Assembly: GCA_026545765.1 (NCBI GenBank)
Contig: CM048839.1
Coordinates: forward strand, 2,852,001 to 2,916,000
Direction: 5' to 3'
Origin: Plantago major
Lineage: Eukaryota > Streptophyta > Magnoliopsida > Lamiales > Plantaginaceae
Length of the DNA stretch: 64,000 nucleotides
In this document: positions 1 to 11,765 of the stretch, one piece after another
Layout of the letters: every line of letters starts with the position of its first letter
Position numbering within the stretch: the stretch's first letter is position 1
Notes under the pieces: model-generated
The model's input: only the letters and a program-made list of their open reading frames with translations
Databases searched by the model: none
What the model was told of the DNA's origin: nothing
Made by a program: the position numbers and the translations under genes

Positions 1-182
1 GTCCCGACGGTCCACTAACCTGTCTCCAGCCAATTGTACATACTGCCAGTATTTAGCAAGATGGCGCAGAAAGCTATAAAATGATTGGTAAAATCGTGCA
101 ACCCATCTCAAATCAAACATGTATTTTCCAAAGTAGTCATAAGGAGTCATTATGGCTGATACAACGAATAGCATAGCTTTGC
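1..182 (-). CDS. Possible internal exon of an unrecognised gene, cut by window edge
   Basis: The minus strand is open for 60 codons from 182 to the window edge, directly after an AG acceptor-like site (183-187). The translation is rich in aromatic and hydrophobic residues (Tyr, Phe, Trp, Leu) with several Arg, and looks like part of a membrane or membrane-associated protein. I do not recognise the family. It lies downstream of the aldo-keto reductase exons on the same strand, but the residues do not fit that enzyme. It could be an exon of a gene continuing to the left, or a chance open frame in an intron. Confidence 0.28.
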
Positions 183-606
183 CTAATCACTATGCAGCAG
201 CTGAGTTCAAATAGTTCAATCCTAGCTTTTGCATTGCTATACTTCAAACTCAACTTTATATTCACTTTAATGAGCTAATGAGAGTATTACCATGACACAA
301 AATAACAATGGAAATGAATCTTGACTTTCAGGTTCTATAATAACTCAAGTTCAGTAAGTTATAAAATACTTCACTCATACAACGAAGATTGAAATACGTT
401 CGCTATGTTCCCATATTCGAAGCCAACTACTATGACATTGTCCCATCCACAGACCCAAGCACTCATTTCTTCGAATTATAACCACACAACAGGGAGATTT
501 TCAGTTACAACCAGAAGACAGTAAATCACACAAATCAGTAGGCCACATTCTGAATACAACAAAAATGAGCTAACTACGAATGCTTTTGAGTTTGAAATAC
601 TAAGAC

Positions 607-1071
607 CTTTGTAGCAAGCACAACTTGTTCCCGAGGGATTTTCCGTTCTCGAATCCAGCGGCCGAGATACTCCTCGGTCCGCCCCTGCGTCTCCGCACGC
701 TGCGGCACCGGATACCTACACGAAGCCGCTGACAAGTTAATAAAAAATAAAAAATTAATAACAGTGAGAAGAAAGTGAGGTTGAATGTATTGTACATTTC
801 GGCGGAATCGAAGAAATTGATGCCGGAATGGAAGGCTTTGTCGAGGAGGTGGAACGACTGGGGCAAGGTGTTCTGCTCGCCGAACGTCATGGTTCCTGAT
901 GAAATCAAATTAAGATTGCACCAACCTAAGCAGAGCCTAGCCTGCCTAAAATGAATTGATTTGATTTGATGATGAGAACTGGAAGAAGGAAGGTGAGTGA
1001 GTGTTGCACGAACCTAAGCAGAGCCTGGAGACAGATAAGTCCGGTGCGAGGTTGAATAGAGGTACGCCCAT
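607..1071 (-). CDS. Aldo-keto reductase (protein tas-like), first three exons only
   Basis: Three exons on the minus strand join in frame: 1014-1071 (starts with ATG), 796-895 and 607-715, each bounded by GT and AG. They give 89 residues. The N-terminal beta-barrel segment of a plant NADP(H)-dependent aldo-keto reductase of the 'protein tas' type is visible: a TMTFGEQNT strand-turn, a FFDSAEMYP segment holding the expected catalytic Asp and Tyr, then an ETQGRTEEYLGRW helix and VVLATK strand. Family members are over 300 residues, so the remaining exons (substrate loop, cofactor-binding C-terminus) are missing. They were not found in 1-606; they may lie beyond the left edge or be lost. The gene is probably a fragment or continues outside. 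Phase continuity across both introns argues against random ORFs. Confidence 0.72.
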
Positions 1072-1152
1072 ACGATTTGCTGCAGTAGTTAGTCGAAAAG
1101 GTAAGGTATATATAAAATATGGAGGAGGATAAATGGCGATTTCAATTCTCAT

Positions 1153-1176
1153 GAAGAAAGAAAGAAAGAAAGAAGG
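1153..1176. repeat. Short (GAAA)n microsatellite
   Basis: An imperfect run of gaaa units lies just upstream of the aldo-keto reductase ATG, between that gene and the tRNA. Confidence 0.8.
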
Positions 1177-1200
1177 ATAAAATAACGAAAAATTAAATTA

Positions 1201-1273
1201 TGGAGATGCGGGGGATCGAACCCCGTGCCTCTCGCATGCAAAGCGAGCGCTCTACCATTTGAGCTACATCCCC
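1201..1273 (-). tRNA. tRNA-Ala (anticodon UGC)
   Basis: The 73-nt minus-strand sequence folds as a standard cloverleaf: acceptor stem GGGGATG/CATCTCC with a G-T pair, D stem GCTC/GAGC, anticodon stem CTCGC/GCGAG around loop TTTGCAT (anticodon TGC), and T stem CGGGG/CCCCG with the TTCGATC loop. The discriminator base is A, the usual alanine identity base, and the G3:U70 alanine determinant is at the expected position. The CCA tail is not encoded, as expected for a nuclear gene. A and B box positions (GTAGCTCAAATGG and GGTTCGATCCC) are intact, so it should be a functional pol III gene. Confidence 0.95.
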
Positions 1274-3483
1274 ATCGTTGCTGATACGAGATCTATCCAT
1301 CATATTACTTTTTTAATTCAACTCCTATCTTCTTGATTTTGTATTCTATAATCTATATTCCTGTTTTGTTTTATGTAGAGTAGATTCTGATGTACTGTGA
1401 GGGTGACCGTATAATTATGTACTATGTTAGTGTTGAATTATTTTGGAAAACTTATGGGTGATGGTTGATCATTACTTCACTTCAGCAGGTTGGGATTAAA
1501 AGAGTAGAAAGTAAATTTGCCTATATACTTACACCCAAGTATTGGTCTTCTTCAGCTTTCACCCCTCATATCTCTCCCCTTTATATTCATATATCTCAGT
1601 AGCTTTGGAATCCTCCGAAATTTCAGGGATAAGAAAAAATGTTTTCGTTTATGTATGAGTGAGAAGTCCGAGTGTTTGTATAAATAGTTCAATTCCCCGT
1701 AGACGTAATGAATTGTTGAACCACATAAATTGTTGTGCCTATTTACTTTGCTAGTGTTTACTTCTGATTTCGGGCGCTTCCACACAACAGATTCCTCATG
1801 AGAGTTTTAGACTTGCCTACATTGATACTAGTAAACTTCCACACTTTACCCTCATTTTACAGTTTACATAAGTGCAGGGGCGGAAGCCAGGATTAAAAAT
1901 TATGTGTGGCTAATTATGAGAAGGATAAATTACAGTCAATGTAACAAGAATTTTTTTGCAGCAAAAACCATCTTTAGCAAATATTTTTCTATATAACATA
2001 AAAAAAAAAGTTTGGAATAGTACCTTACGAGCAAACGCCGCAACAAAAGTTTCAACTTCCAACCACGCATGAAAATCGAGGCAGTGTAACTTTATCATAA
2101 TAAATATATTAGTAACTCAACGTAACAACATATCTTACTTTCAACGAACCAAAACATTACTTCGTTAATAGAAAACTAAACAAAAGGGTTCAACATCATA
2201 AGTTTTCACACTTTTACAATTCCAGAACATGCGACAACCTAAACCAAATATAGGATCTTTGCTAATATAAAGCTCAAAATTAGCCTAATTAACAACATTC
2301 TTAAATCAATTACTTTAGTCAGGTCAGCCATGCCCTATATATGAACACCCACATGGATTAATTTTTCCAATCACAAAACGTGTACAAGGGACATGATTCA
2401 ACAAAATAATAGATAAAAGGACGGGCAGGAATAACTGAAAGGCCAACACGTCCCACGCAAAAACTATCACCAACTCCACCATAATCTCTTAAGGAAAAAA
2501 AAAAAGCAACGCAAATGAACACCACAGAGAAAGAAGAAATCGCAAGAAACTTCTATTTATTATTAATTGTCTTGTAAATTGTTATACGGAGTAGTAATTA
2601 TTAATTAGAGGTGTTGGGCCAAGCCAACGTGGGCTTTCAAGCTTGACTCTATGATTATGCCTGTAATGTTGAGTTCTTAAAACTTACACTTCCAAGAGGT
2701 CCGATTGTACCCAGGTTACACGTTTTCACAAAAAAAAAATCCTTATAAGCTATTTTGACAGCCAGACTATTACACCAATACATACATCCCGTCACAACAT
2801 AAATCACCTGGCAACGCAAACAAAATGGAACGTGTGCACCTCAAACCCGAGTTCATGGCAAGGTGAAACGTAGAAAAGTAACAGTAACTGACAAATAGCA
2901 ATGGCCATGTGTGTCAACTTCATGGATCATACACAACGTTGATATATTGAATATCACTTCATTGTTTACTTGTTTTGGTCTTTGATTGCAGTAAGATACA
3001 ACACACAGTGTTACATTTCATCAGTTTAGAAAATCCACTACAATTTGAGCAACATATACAGGAACTAACAAAAACACAAGATATGAATCAGTGCCAAAAA
3101 GAAAAAGTTAGAAACACTAGAGATTCATTTAACAGCAGCAAACCAAGTATACCAGACAAACAATTCAGTACAAAGTTCGAAAGTGGTAAATGAGTTTGCT
3201 GCTGAATCAAGTAACAGTTCCCAGTAGCCAATTTTACCCAAAGCATTTTTTTAAAGATAGCTGATAGAGAAAGAAAGCAAATAAGCAATAGAAAGTAAGA
3301 ATCAAGCCAAAATGGGCAGCAAATCATTTCATAAGAATCCATTGAATACCATCACAAACTGTTTTTAACATAGCAACCCAAAATCAGGGCATTTTCATGG
3401 AACAAATCGGTCTCATCAGACACAACTGATCCAAACCCTTATACGAAACTACATAGTTCTGTACTAACCCAGAAATTGAAAAC
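1274..3483. other. Intergenic, no gene recognised
   Basis: AT-rich sequence with scattered short open frames, none with codon bias, splice logic or a recognised motif. The last few hundred bases next to 3484 are presumably the 3' UTR and downstream flank of the H2A.X gene. Confidence 0.6.
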
Positions 3484-4133
<650 letters not shown>

Positions 4134-4202
4134 CTAGAGTGAATTTGAGGGTTTAGAGAAGCGGTTATAGTGATGGATAAAGTTGAAAATGTGAAGGACA
4201 TG

Positions 4203-4338
4203 TTTATATAGGGGTTAGTGCTGGGTTCTGATTGGCTGTTGTGGTGAGACGCGGATTGCCAGATTGGATTTCATTTATGGAGCGAAAAATTGGAAATTTG
4301 GGTTTGAAACTTTTTCCCTTCTTAATTTTATTTCGCGC
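4203..4338 (-). promoter_or_regulatory. Promoter of the H2A.X gene (TATA, CCAAT, OCT-like, E2F-like)
   Basis: Reading toward the gene on the minus strand: an E2F-type site TTTCGCGC (4331-4338), an octamer-like CGCGGATT (4250-4257; plant histone OCT is CGCGGATC), a CCAAT box (4231-4235) and a TATATAAA box (4203-4210) about 105 bp before the ATG. The combination is typical of plant histone genes expressed in S phase, and E2F control is known for H2A.X in other plants. The motifs are seen; their function is inferred. Confidence 0.6.
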
Positions 4339-4399
4339 GTGTGCTTTAGGTTAATCGTTCATGAATCGCGCCTTTCAGATTCGAAACGTTTTTGAGACT

Positions 4400-4840
4400 T
4401 ACCTTATTTGAAATATATTGAATCAGTGTCACACGTTTAACCACGATAACATATTACTATTGCAACTAATGCAAGGTAAAAATATGTATTGTACATAAAG
4501 ATGTCAAACGGATCTCGTCATTTATAAATATTGTTTCTCGTAAGAGTTTGTATTGTTGTGTGTGTGATATGAAAATCTGTAATTAACTTGGTGCAGTGAG
4601 TGTTTATAAGTAAACATAGTAGTATGATGTTTATATATAAACACGTGAAATTGATAATGTTTCTCACATAAGTTTGTTTTCATTTATGTGATCGTATAAT
4701 TTATGCCAGAGTCTTGAAAAATGTAAGATTTTCCTAAAACATATGAAAGTCAAGGTTTTTTTGTGGTTTTCGCAGTTTTTGGATTTTAGCGGTCTGACCG
4801 GCCAAGTTTTTTAAAAAACCGCTGAGTCACACACTTTTCG
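4400..4840. other. AT-rich intergenic DNA
   Basis: No coding signal, RNA gene or clear repeat is visible between the H2A.X promoter and the short-repeat array. Confidence 0.5.
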
Positions 4841-4844
4841 TTAT

Positions 4845-6170
4845 GTTTTTAATAGATTATGTTATGGTTTTAAGTTGTTAGCATTGAAAGTTTCAGTTTC
4901 AGTTTTAACATATTTTGTTAATGTTTTAAGAGATAATGTGATAGTTTTAATGCGTCGGTATTGTATGTTTCAATTATGATTTTAATCTCTTTTGTTAATT
5001 TTTAAGAGATGGTGTAATTGTTTTAAGAAGCTACATGATAGTTTTAAAATGATTTGTTATAGTTTTAAGTGATAATCAAATATCACTAAACCACCACTAA
5101 ACAAGTCTACAAGTTTCAGGAATGCCATTAAAACATTGAGAAACAACCTTAAAATAAGCTACCTGAAACATTCCGTCAGTTAAAACATATATTCTCATAG
5201 GAAAAAAAATTACAATAAACGTTCATTCGGTGTTTCTTGAGCAAATGCAAACTGAGCTGTCAAAATAGACTTTTTTCGACTCAACTTGTTGGTGAACTTC
5301 GGCTTCATGTCTTTTGTTGCTTGTGCGTGTTGCTTCAATACTGCAGCGACACCTTTGAGAGAACTATCATCAAACTCGATGTTATTATCAGCACCTGCTT
5401 AAAACATTCACTAACTGTTTTAAAACCATAACAACTTTCATCAAAACTATCACATTGGTGATTAAAAACAAAGAAGGAACATGCAACGCAGGCTAAAAAT
5501 AGTAACATTGATGCTTAAAATCATAACAGTGCATCTTAAAACTATAACAAAACAGGAACATGCAACACAAGCTAAAAACAGTAACATTGATACATAAAAT
5601 CATAAAATTGCATCTTAAAACTATAACAAACCATTTGCGAAAACTCAAATCATAAATATTTCTCATAAGCTAGAACACTGGCGTTGATGCTTAAAGCAAC
5701 AACAATAGGTCTTAAAACTACAACATATACACTAAGAACAATAATAAGCATAAATATTCAACATAAACTACATATAGTAACATTAATGTATAAAACCATA
5801 ACAATGCATTTTAAAACTATAAAATACCTTTTAAAACTATAACAAAGCACGAACATGCAATACAAGCTAAAAACAGTAATATTGATGCTCAAACAATAAC
5901 AGTGCCTCTTAAAACTATAACAATGCCTTATAAAACTATAACAAAGTATTTGCAAAAAATCAAATCATTTATATTTCACCATAGGCTAAAAACGTTAACG
6001 TTGCTGCTTAAAACTACAATAATATGCCTTTAAACTATAACATATGATCTAAAATAATAACAGGCGAAAACATTCAACATAAGCTAAAACCATGACAATG
6101 ATGCTTAAAACTATAACACCAGCTCTTAAAATTATAACAAAGCAACATATAACATGATTGCGAAATGATT
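4845..6170. repeat. Array of degenerate TTAAAACTATAACA-type repeats
   Basis: From about 5080 to 6140 the + strand is filled with diverged copies of a 14-25 bp motif close to cttaaaactataacaa, with connecting words such as 'aacattgatgctt' and 'gcataaatattc' recurring. From 4845 to 5060 the same motif appears in the opposite orientation (ttatagttttaag). The array is therefore arranged as two inverted blocks, one short and one long. It ends against the truncated Harbinger transposase at 6177. No coding potential is seen. Confidence 0.7.
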
Positions 6171-6176
6171 CGATTT

Positions 6177-6799
6177 TCACTGTACGAATTTCAAATGTTC
6201 ACCAATATGTAGAAGCCGCGCCATGTCTTCTTCGGTTGGACTCCTGAGGTATTCATTCCCAAAGTTGGCAATTACGCCTTCTACAAACTTCATAACTGGT
6301 TTTCTTATCACCTGCTCGCTCATTCGCAGGCACTCATCATGCACGTCTGGTGGTGTTCCATAGGCTAAAACTCTTATAGCAGCAGTACATTTTTGAATCA
6401 AAGACATACCTAGTCGACCAGTGGCATCTCGCTTTTGTTGAAAATATTCTTCCGACTGAGATTTTCCATTATACGTTCGAACACGTGCTTTCTCATTCGA
6501 AACCTCCGGCGGAAAGTGTCTTCCGGGTAGATTGGTTCCGGAAAGACTGAGAAATACATTTTGAACAAGTTTTGATGGCCTTCGTCACGAATTCGTTCAA
6601 TATGCCGCCTCCTAGCTCTAATATTGTGGTTTGTAGGCTGTAACAACAAAGTAGGAATTTGAATGACCACATCCTCGATAATGGAGTTAAGTGTTTGGTT
6701 TTGTTGTGCAATACGTTCTTCCCACTCATCTATTTCGATGAAACTAGAAGAACCATCACCCGAATTAGAACCATGGAATATGTGCTCATTCGATGACAT
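6177..6799 (-). pseudogene. PIF/Harbinger transposase, N-terminal part only, frameshifted
   Basis: Two overlapping frames on the minus strand (M at 6799, frame to 6410; then 6410-6177) encode the N-terminal half of a plant PIF/Harbinger (HARBI1/ALP1-like) transposase. Recognisable parts are RRRHIERIRDEGHQNLF, the FRRRFRMRKHVFERI helix, and then LIQKCTAAIRVLAYG and the FGNEYLRSPTEEDMARLL helix. A single-base shift near 6440-6450 separates the two frames: the expected residues before LIQKC are found in the second frame upstream of its first Met. After 'LLHIGEHL' the sequence stops matching the family, and the whole DDE catalytic domain is absent. In its place lies the TTAAAACTATAACA array. The enzyme would bind DNA at most and could not catalyse transposition. 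Confidence 0.85.
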
Positions 6800-7310
6800 T
6801 ATTTTTTGTTGAAAATACACTACTTGTGAGGAAATGGAAGGGACGAGGAAGACTTGAGTGTGAGTATGGTAATGATCTCTGCCATATATAAAGAGAGTTA
6901 GAAATGGACCTGAGCCATTCCTGGCCACGTAAATCATATCTCCAACTATATCATCATGTGAGATGCTTTGTAAAAAAAATAAAGTTGAATGGACTATGCA
7001 CTGGCAAAAGTAAAAGTTGATTGGACTATAGTAGAAGAATCATGTGAGATATCTTGAAAAAAAACGAAAGTAGAATATACTATAGACTGACAAAAGTTCA
7101 TAGATTTAAGTATAATAGTACGTATCAATAATGGATCCAAAGTAGAATATATACTAGGCAAATGATAAAATATAATATAAAGATTTGCAAATCTAAACAC
7201 AATATATTTTATTGCAAACATAACCATACATGATAGAACTAATCAAACACAACTGGAATAACACGAAAACATAGTAATACATGACGAGAACAGAAAGACA
7301 TGAATTAAAA
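6800..7310. other. Spacer between the two Harbinger genes
   Basis: AT-rich noncoding DNA between the transposase start and the ORF1 stop; probably holds the transposase promoter and ORF1 3' end. Confidence 0.5.
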
Positions 7311-8327
7311 TTACAAGTAGGTAAAGTACTCTCCCAACAGGCAATTCTTGAGGTCTTCTTCTTGTGAAGATAGATTTGGTTTTGCCAACAACACACTCAA
7401 CATATTTGCATTTAGCTTATTTTTCTCGAATTCAATCCTTTCATTCCCAAACTTGTTCATAGACTCGAGTTCTTTCTCACGCGTGATCCTCATCGCACGA
7501 AGTTCATTAGTAAATTCATCTGGAATTGAAGCAGGGCCTGATGATGATGATGATGCTTTTGCTTTTCCCTTTCGTTTAGCTTTGGCCGCATCTCTACCGG
7601 TAGGACGATCTATTGTTGAAGCACCACTCACCGGAGTTTCTGGAGCAGATTCTGTTGGACCTTCATCATCGGTTCTTGATCTTTTTGAACTGCCATGACC
7701 TTCTTCCTCGGAATCCGGTGCATCTGGATGAGGCCTCCTATGATCACCACCCAAATTCAACTCCCACTTGGGTACGTGGCGCATAACTTTTTCAAACACA
7801 AGAGTATGCGGAAATCCACTCTTCCTATTATAAAGCTTATGAGCTACATTTTCAACATCTGTCATACTCATTCCGCTCATTTTCTGGCGATAGGCTTCTT
7901 TGTATGCACCAATCCACTTCGAAACATTTTTGTTGAGCTGTGCCCAACGACCTCTCATTGACTCCACACTTCGTTTTGATAGTGTACCGGGATTTTCTTC
8001 TCGGGATTTCTCATACATCTTGAGAACAACATTCCACAAAGTATCACCTTTTTCATTAGTGTCGGTAATTGCATCTCCACACACATAAACCCAAGCTGAC
8101 ATTAGGGATACGTCTTCAAGGGGCTCCCAATTCACGACTACATTGGTTGAGTTCGTTTCAACTTCGGGCTCAGGGTTATTTTGAGTAAGATTAGGAGGGT
8201 TATTCTAAGTAAGATTCAAAGGAAATTGGGTGTCCATATTTGTTTCATAACCAGGAAATTCTTGAGAGTTTTACGTATTTTCATAAGTAGAATAATAGTG
8301 TGGGTAAAATGGATCATTTGCATCCAT
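7311..8327 (-). pseudogene. PIF/Harbinger ORF1, Myb/SANT-like DNA-binding protein with two early stops
   Basis: The long open frame (to 8135) encodes a trihelix Myb/SANT-like domain (NWEPLEDVSLMSAWV, then LWNVVLKMYEK, SMRGRWAQLNKNVSKWIGAYKEA), a Ser/Gly and basic linker, and a C-terminal charged helix (ELRAMRITREKELESMNKF), the usual architecture of plant Harbinger ORF1 and of the GST-T3-like / NAM-associated proteins derived from it. The same frame continues upstream to ATG 8325-8327 (MDANDPFYPHYY), a typical ORF1 start, but is interrupted by TAA at 8271-8273 and TAG at 8205-8207. The contexts suggest two Gln codons that became stops. ORF1 partners the transposase in Harbinger mobilisation; here both are disabled. 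Confidence 0.82.
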
Positions 8328-8813
8328 TGGAGAGAACCGAAAATGATATGTGTTTAAGATATGAAGTAGTTGATAGAAGAGGGTTTTTCAGATGTGTGAA
8401 AAATATAGCAATATGGGTGTCTATTTAAAGATAATTTTTTTTTATGAATTTTGATATATTTTTTATTTTTTTACGAAAGGATAATAAGAAGTTAATAAAA
8501 GAAAATAAAGAAATCAAAAAAAAAAAAAAGAAGAGGTCGAATGGGGCGAGGACCTTCCCTATCCATTCAACACAACCTGTTGGTTGCTGGCAGGTCGCCC
8601 ATCTCTAATTCTCCTTTTTTTTTAAAAATCTTGTGGTGGTCCCCACCACAACACCCAACCAATGCACCGATATTTATGGTCTAAGTCATCCGCATATAAA
8701 ACTAGTCAACTAGGCTAACTTACTGTATATGTATGAATGTTGACATTTTGCTACTAACAATGATGGTAATGGGCTTATTATATTTTCCTGGAGTTGTTAG
8801 TCACTGTGAATTA

Positions 8814-9070
8814 CTCCCTCCATTTTAGAAAAAGTGTTACATTTTACCATTCTGCGGTCAACTGTCTTTGCGTTTGATCACAATTTACTCCTAAACGATA
8901 TTAATAAATAAATTATTAGAATTATATAATGAAAATTTAGTAATTAAATTTTTATTATATGATTTTATTAAATTATTTACTATTATCGTTTATGAGTAAT
9001 TTGTGGTCAAACTCGAAGACAGTTGACCGGTCAAAGTCAAAATGTAACACTTTCTCTTAAATGGAGGGAG
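8814..9070. mobile_element. Stowaway-type MITE, 257 bp
   Basis: The ends are inverted repeats beginning CTCCCTCCATTT and continuing over about 40 bp (AGAAAAAGTGTTACATTTT against AGAGAAAGTGTTACATTTT), flanked by TA on both sides (8812-8813 and 9071-9072). This matches Tc1/mariner-derived Stowaway MITEs. It is noncoding. Confidence 0.9.
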
Positions 9071-9640
9071 TATCTATTAACACGTACTTTGTTTAAATTA
9101 GATATTTTCGTGGACATTTGAATCTGTAAACTTCTTGTCACACAATTAGTTAGAATTATCTATCTTATTGTATGAATGTTGTTATTTAATGCATGTCTTG
9201 GTTTTGCATTTGAGAGTTATTCGTTTTGTGTTCTCCCGCCAGTTCACCAGTCAATAGTCCGTCTTTTTTATCAATTATCACCCGATCCGTCACGGATTAA
9301 AAATTTATTCTACCCGCGTCGGTTTACCCGACTATAGTGGATAAGTTTGAATTTTATAAATATCCGTATATATCCGTCCGCTCTCACCCCTACATATGTC
9401 ACCCAGGCTCCTTGTTGTTATCTGTTATATTTCTTCTTATTCTAATAAATTGACTCTTCATATTTTCAGCTTAATTTCATGAATAGGTCTTGTATGTTGA
9501 ATTATTGTTAAATATTGATTCAAAGTTTTTTCGGTTAATATGACGATTTTATAAGTAAGAGGTTGGAATCCAGATTATATCTTCTTATATCATCAATACA
9601 TCACATTATCTATAGTATCCAGGGGTTATAAGGCTCACAA
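9071..9640. other. AT-rich intergenic DNA
   Basis: No gene, RNA or clear repeat seen. Confidence 0.5.
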
Positions 9641-10140
9641 TTTCCGTTTTAGATAGCTTCAATTACCCCCTTAACAGCCTATCACCCCCTTAACAGCCTA
9701 TCACGTAAACCTTATCCATTACAAATTAAAACAATAACCATTTATCACATAAATCTTAACATTTGCTAATAAAAAACCTTAATCATACTAATTCCAAATT
9801 AGAACCTTAATCATTTAACACACAAACCTTAATCATTACTAATTGAAACCTTAACCAATTATCACATAAACCTTAACTGTTTTTCTCATAAGCCTTAACA
9901 CCTACTCATTAAACCTTTAACTATTTCTCATATATAAACTTTATAACTTGCATAACATTGAAAAATATAAAATCTTTATCTAGAATACACAATAATCTTA
10001 ACAATCTATCACATAAACCTTAATCATAACTAAATAAATTATTTACTATTTACCACATAAACCTTAACCATCACATAATAAAACCGTAATCATTGCTCAC
10101 ATAAACATCAACCATTTTATAATTCTTTAAAATTGTAAAT
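9640..10140. repeat. Degenerate 'aaaccttaaccat...cacataa' repeat array
   Basis: Around twenty diverged units of about 20-30 bp alternate the words 'aaaccttaatcatt' and 'atcacataaacc'. At the left end the 'cacccccttaacagcctat' word is duplicated exactly. It has a telomere-like A/C strand asymmetry but not the plant telomere unit. Confidence 0.65.
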
Positions 10141-10596
10141 CCACCACTACTTTTTGTCAAATTCTCCAATTACTACATACTTTTGTAATTAACAAAATTG
10201 ACCAAAAATTAATTTAGAGTTTTATAATAACCAAAATAAACCTCAAAAGACCCATTCTAAAAAAATTGAATAAAAACCCTTTTTTTTTTTTTACATTTTA
10301 GTAGTCGTCAATGGACGTTGTTGTTCATCTTCAATTTTTTCAATTCCGCAGGTCAATCCGGCCCGCTAGGTCAACCCGCAAAATTTAAAGTTTATCATTA
10401 AATGGTTTTCTTTGAGTTTTTCATGTATGTTCGACGGGTCTGTCAAGAGACCGGCTCTTGTATTTATCATTTAGAAAAATGTATTTTGTTGATATATATA
10501 TCTTACCCACAACATCAATTTTTTTTTTTTTTACATTAATCCATACATTTTTAACTTAAATATAGACGGTTTTTAAGAGAACTTGTGATTTACAAT
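10140..10596. other. AT-rich intergenic DNA
   Basis: No gene or repeat family recognised, apart from homopolymer T runs near 10281 and 10520. Confidence 0.5.
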
Positions 10597-11765
10597 AGTA
10601 CTAGTACGTATAGTTTTCTTTTTAATAATAAATAGAAAATGGGTGATACATTATGATTAATCGAGAAAATAATATAGTCATTATGTGAACAACGTTGATT
10701 GTGGTGTCGGTTTGTAGTCCTTCTTCATCAAATATTATATCATTGAGTGTTTGTTTATGCTAACTATAGAAAATGTAAAAATATGGTCCTACCGTACTCG
10801 ACATGTTAATTAATAACATGTACATGGTTTCTTCAAAACAATTATATCCCTCACAAACCGAACCAAAATTAAATACAAAAAGTATACAACACAATCAATA
10901 GGTTTATTCCCAACAACTCCGTGGTGGTATGTGGTCACCCCACCACACAAAAAATAAATATTATACAAATATAATTTCAAATGTTACAGTTGTTTTTACC
11001 AACCCCCGGTTCAACAACCACACGGTGGTATATATGTGTCACCCCACCCACCAAATACACAAAAAATATTATTCTACAAACGTAATTTCACATGCTAATG
11101 ATGGTTTTTTCCACACCCCCCTCCTCAGGGCCCGTTATGGATGAAGAAAGTAGAGAGAAGATAGAAGAGAGTTTCCCCACCTAGATAGTATTTGCCAGAC
11201 CCCACATCCTGGACCAGCCCGTCATGGAGATCAAGAAAGTACAGAGAATATTGAAGACAGTTTCACCGACTATATCGTATCGTATTAGTTGACCCCACCC
11301 CCCCCCCCCCCCGGCCATGCTCTTTATGGAGATCAAGAAAGTAGAGAGAACATCGAAGAGAGTTTTTCTGCTTAGAGAGTATCTGCTGCTAGATCCCAAC
11401 TCCCGGCCCGTCATGGAGATCAAGAAAGTACAGAGAAGAACGAAGACAAATTCCTTCCTAGAGAGTATCAGTTGTTCCCCCACCCCACCCCGCCTCACGT
11501 CGGGCTCGTTATAAAAATCAAGAAAGTAGAGAGAAGATCGAAGATAGTTTCCCCGCCTAGAGTGTATCTTCCAGACCCCACCTCCCGGCCCATCATGGAG
11601 ATCAAGAAGTACATAGATGATCGAACACAGTTTCCCCGCCTAGAGAGTATCAACTGATTCCCCCTCCCTCGGCGCCGGACTCGTTATGGAGATCAAGAAA
11701 GTAGAGAGAAGATCGAAGAGAGTTTCCCTGCCTAGAGAGTATATACAGACTCCCCCACCCCACCC
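10597..11765 (-). mobile_element. Helitron-like copy A with internal minisatellite
   Basis: From 10597 to about 11160 the sequence is similar, base for base over long stretches, to 17168-17780: same order of 'tttttaataataaatagaaa', 'ttaatcgagaaaata', 'tttatgctaactatag', and the 'gtggtcaccccaccacac' motif. In the second copy this sequence starts with a Helitron 3' hairpin; here the 'actagtac' end remains but the hairpin has been lost. Orientation is taken from copy B. Confidence 0.6.
11127..11765. repeat. Minisatellite, about seven units of 84-104 bp
   Basis: Each unit carries 'atggagatcaagaaagtagagagaa', then 'cgaagagagtttccccgcctagagagtat', then a C-rich stretch (including a run of about 16 C near 11295). 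Unit starts are near 11132, 11230, 11330, 11418, 11516, 11599 and 11690. The related Helitron-like copy near 17763 has a single, decayed unit, so the array expanded locally. Confidence 0.85.

Larger units (their letters stand above)
6177..8607 (-). mobile_element. Decayed PIF/Harbinger transposon
   Basis: ORF1 and transposase lie head to tail on the minus strand, the two-gene layout of PIF/Harbinger elements. The right end may be the segment reading GAGATGGGCGACCTG on the minus strand next to a TTA (about 8590-8607), since these elements duplicate TTA. I did not find its inverted partner on the left; that end appears to have been lost with the DDE domain. Boundaries are therefore approximate on the right and only a break point on the left. 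Confidence 0.7.

Noticed and set aside
5758..5955. Repetitive 'CYSFKRHCY' peptide ORF
   Set aside because: It is the translation of the AT-rich short-repeat array.
6493..6729. 78-codon ORF overlapping the Harbinger transposase
   Set aside because: Out-of-frame shadow; the family motifs are in the other frame.
7311..8135. Host Myb/trihelix transcription factor
   Set aside because: It is adjacent to a Harbinger transposase on the same strand and has ORF1 architecture and stops, so it belongs to the transposon.
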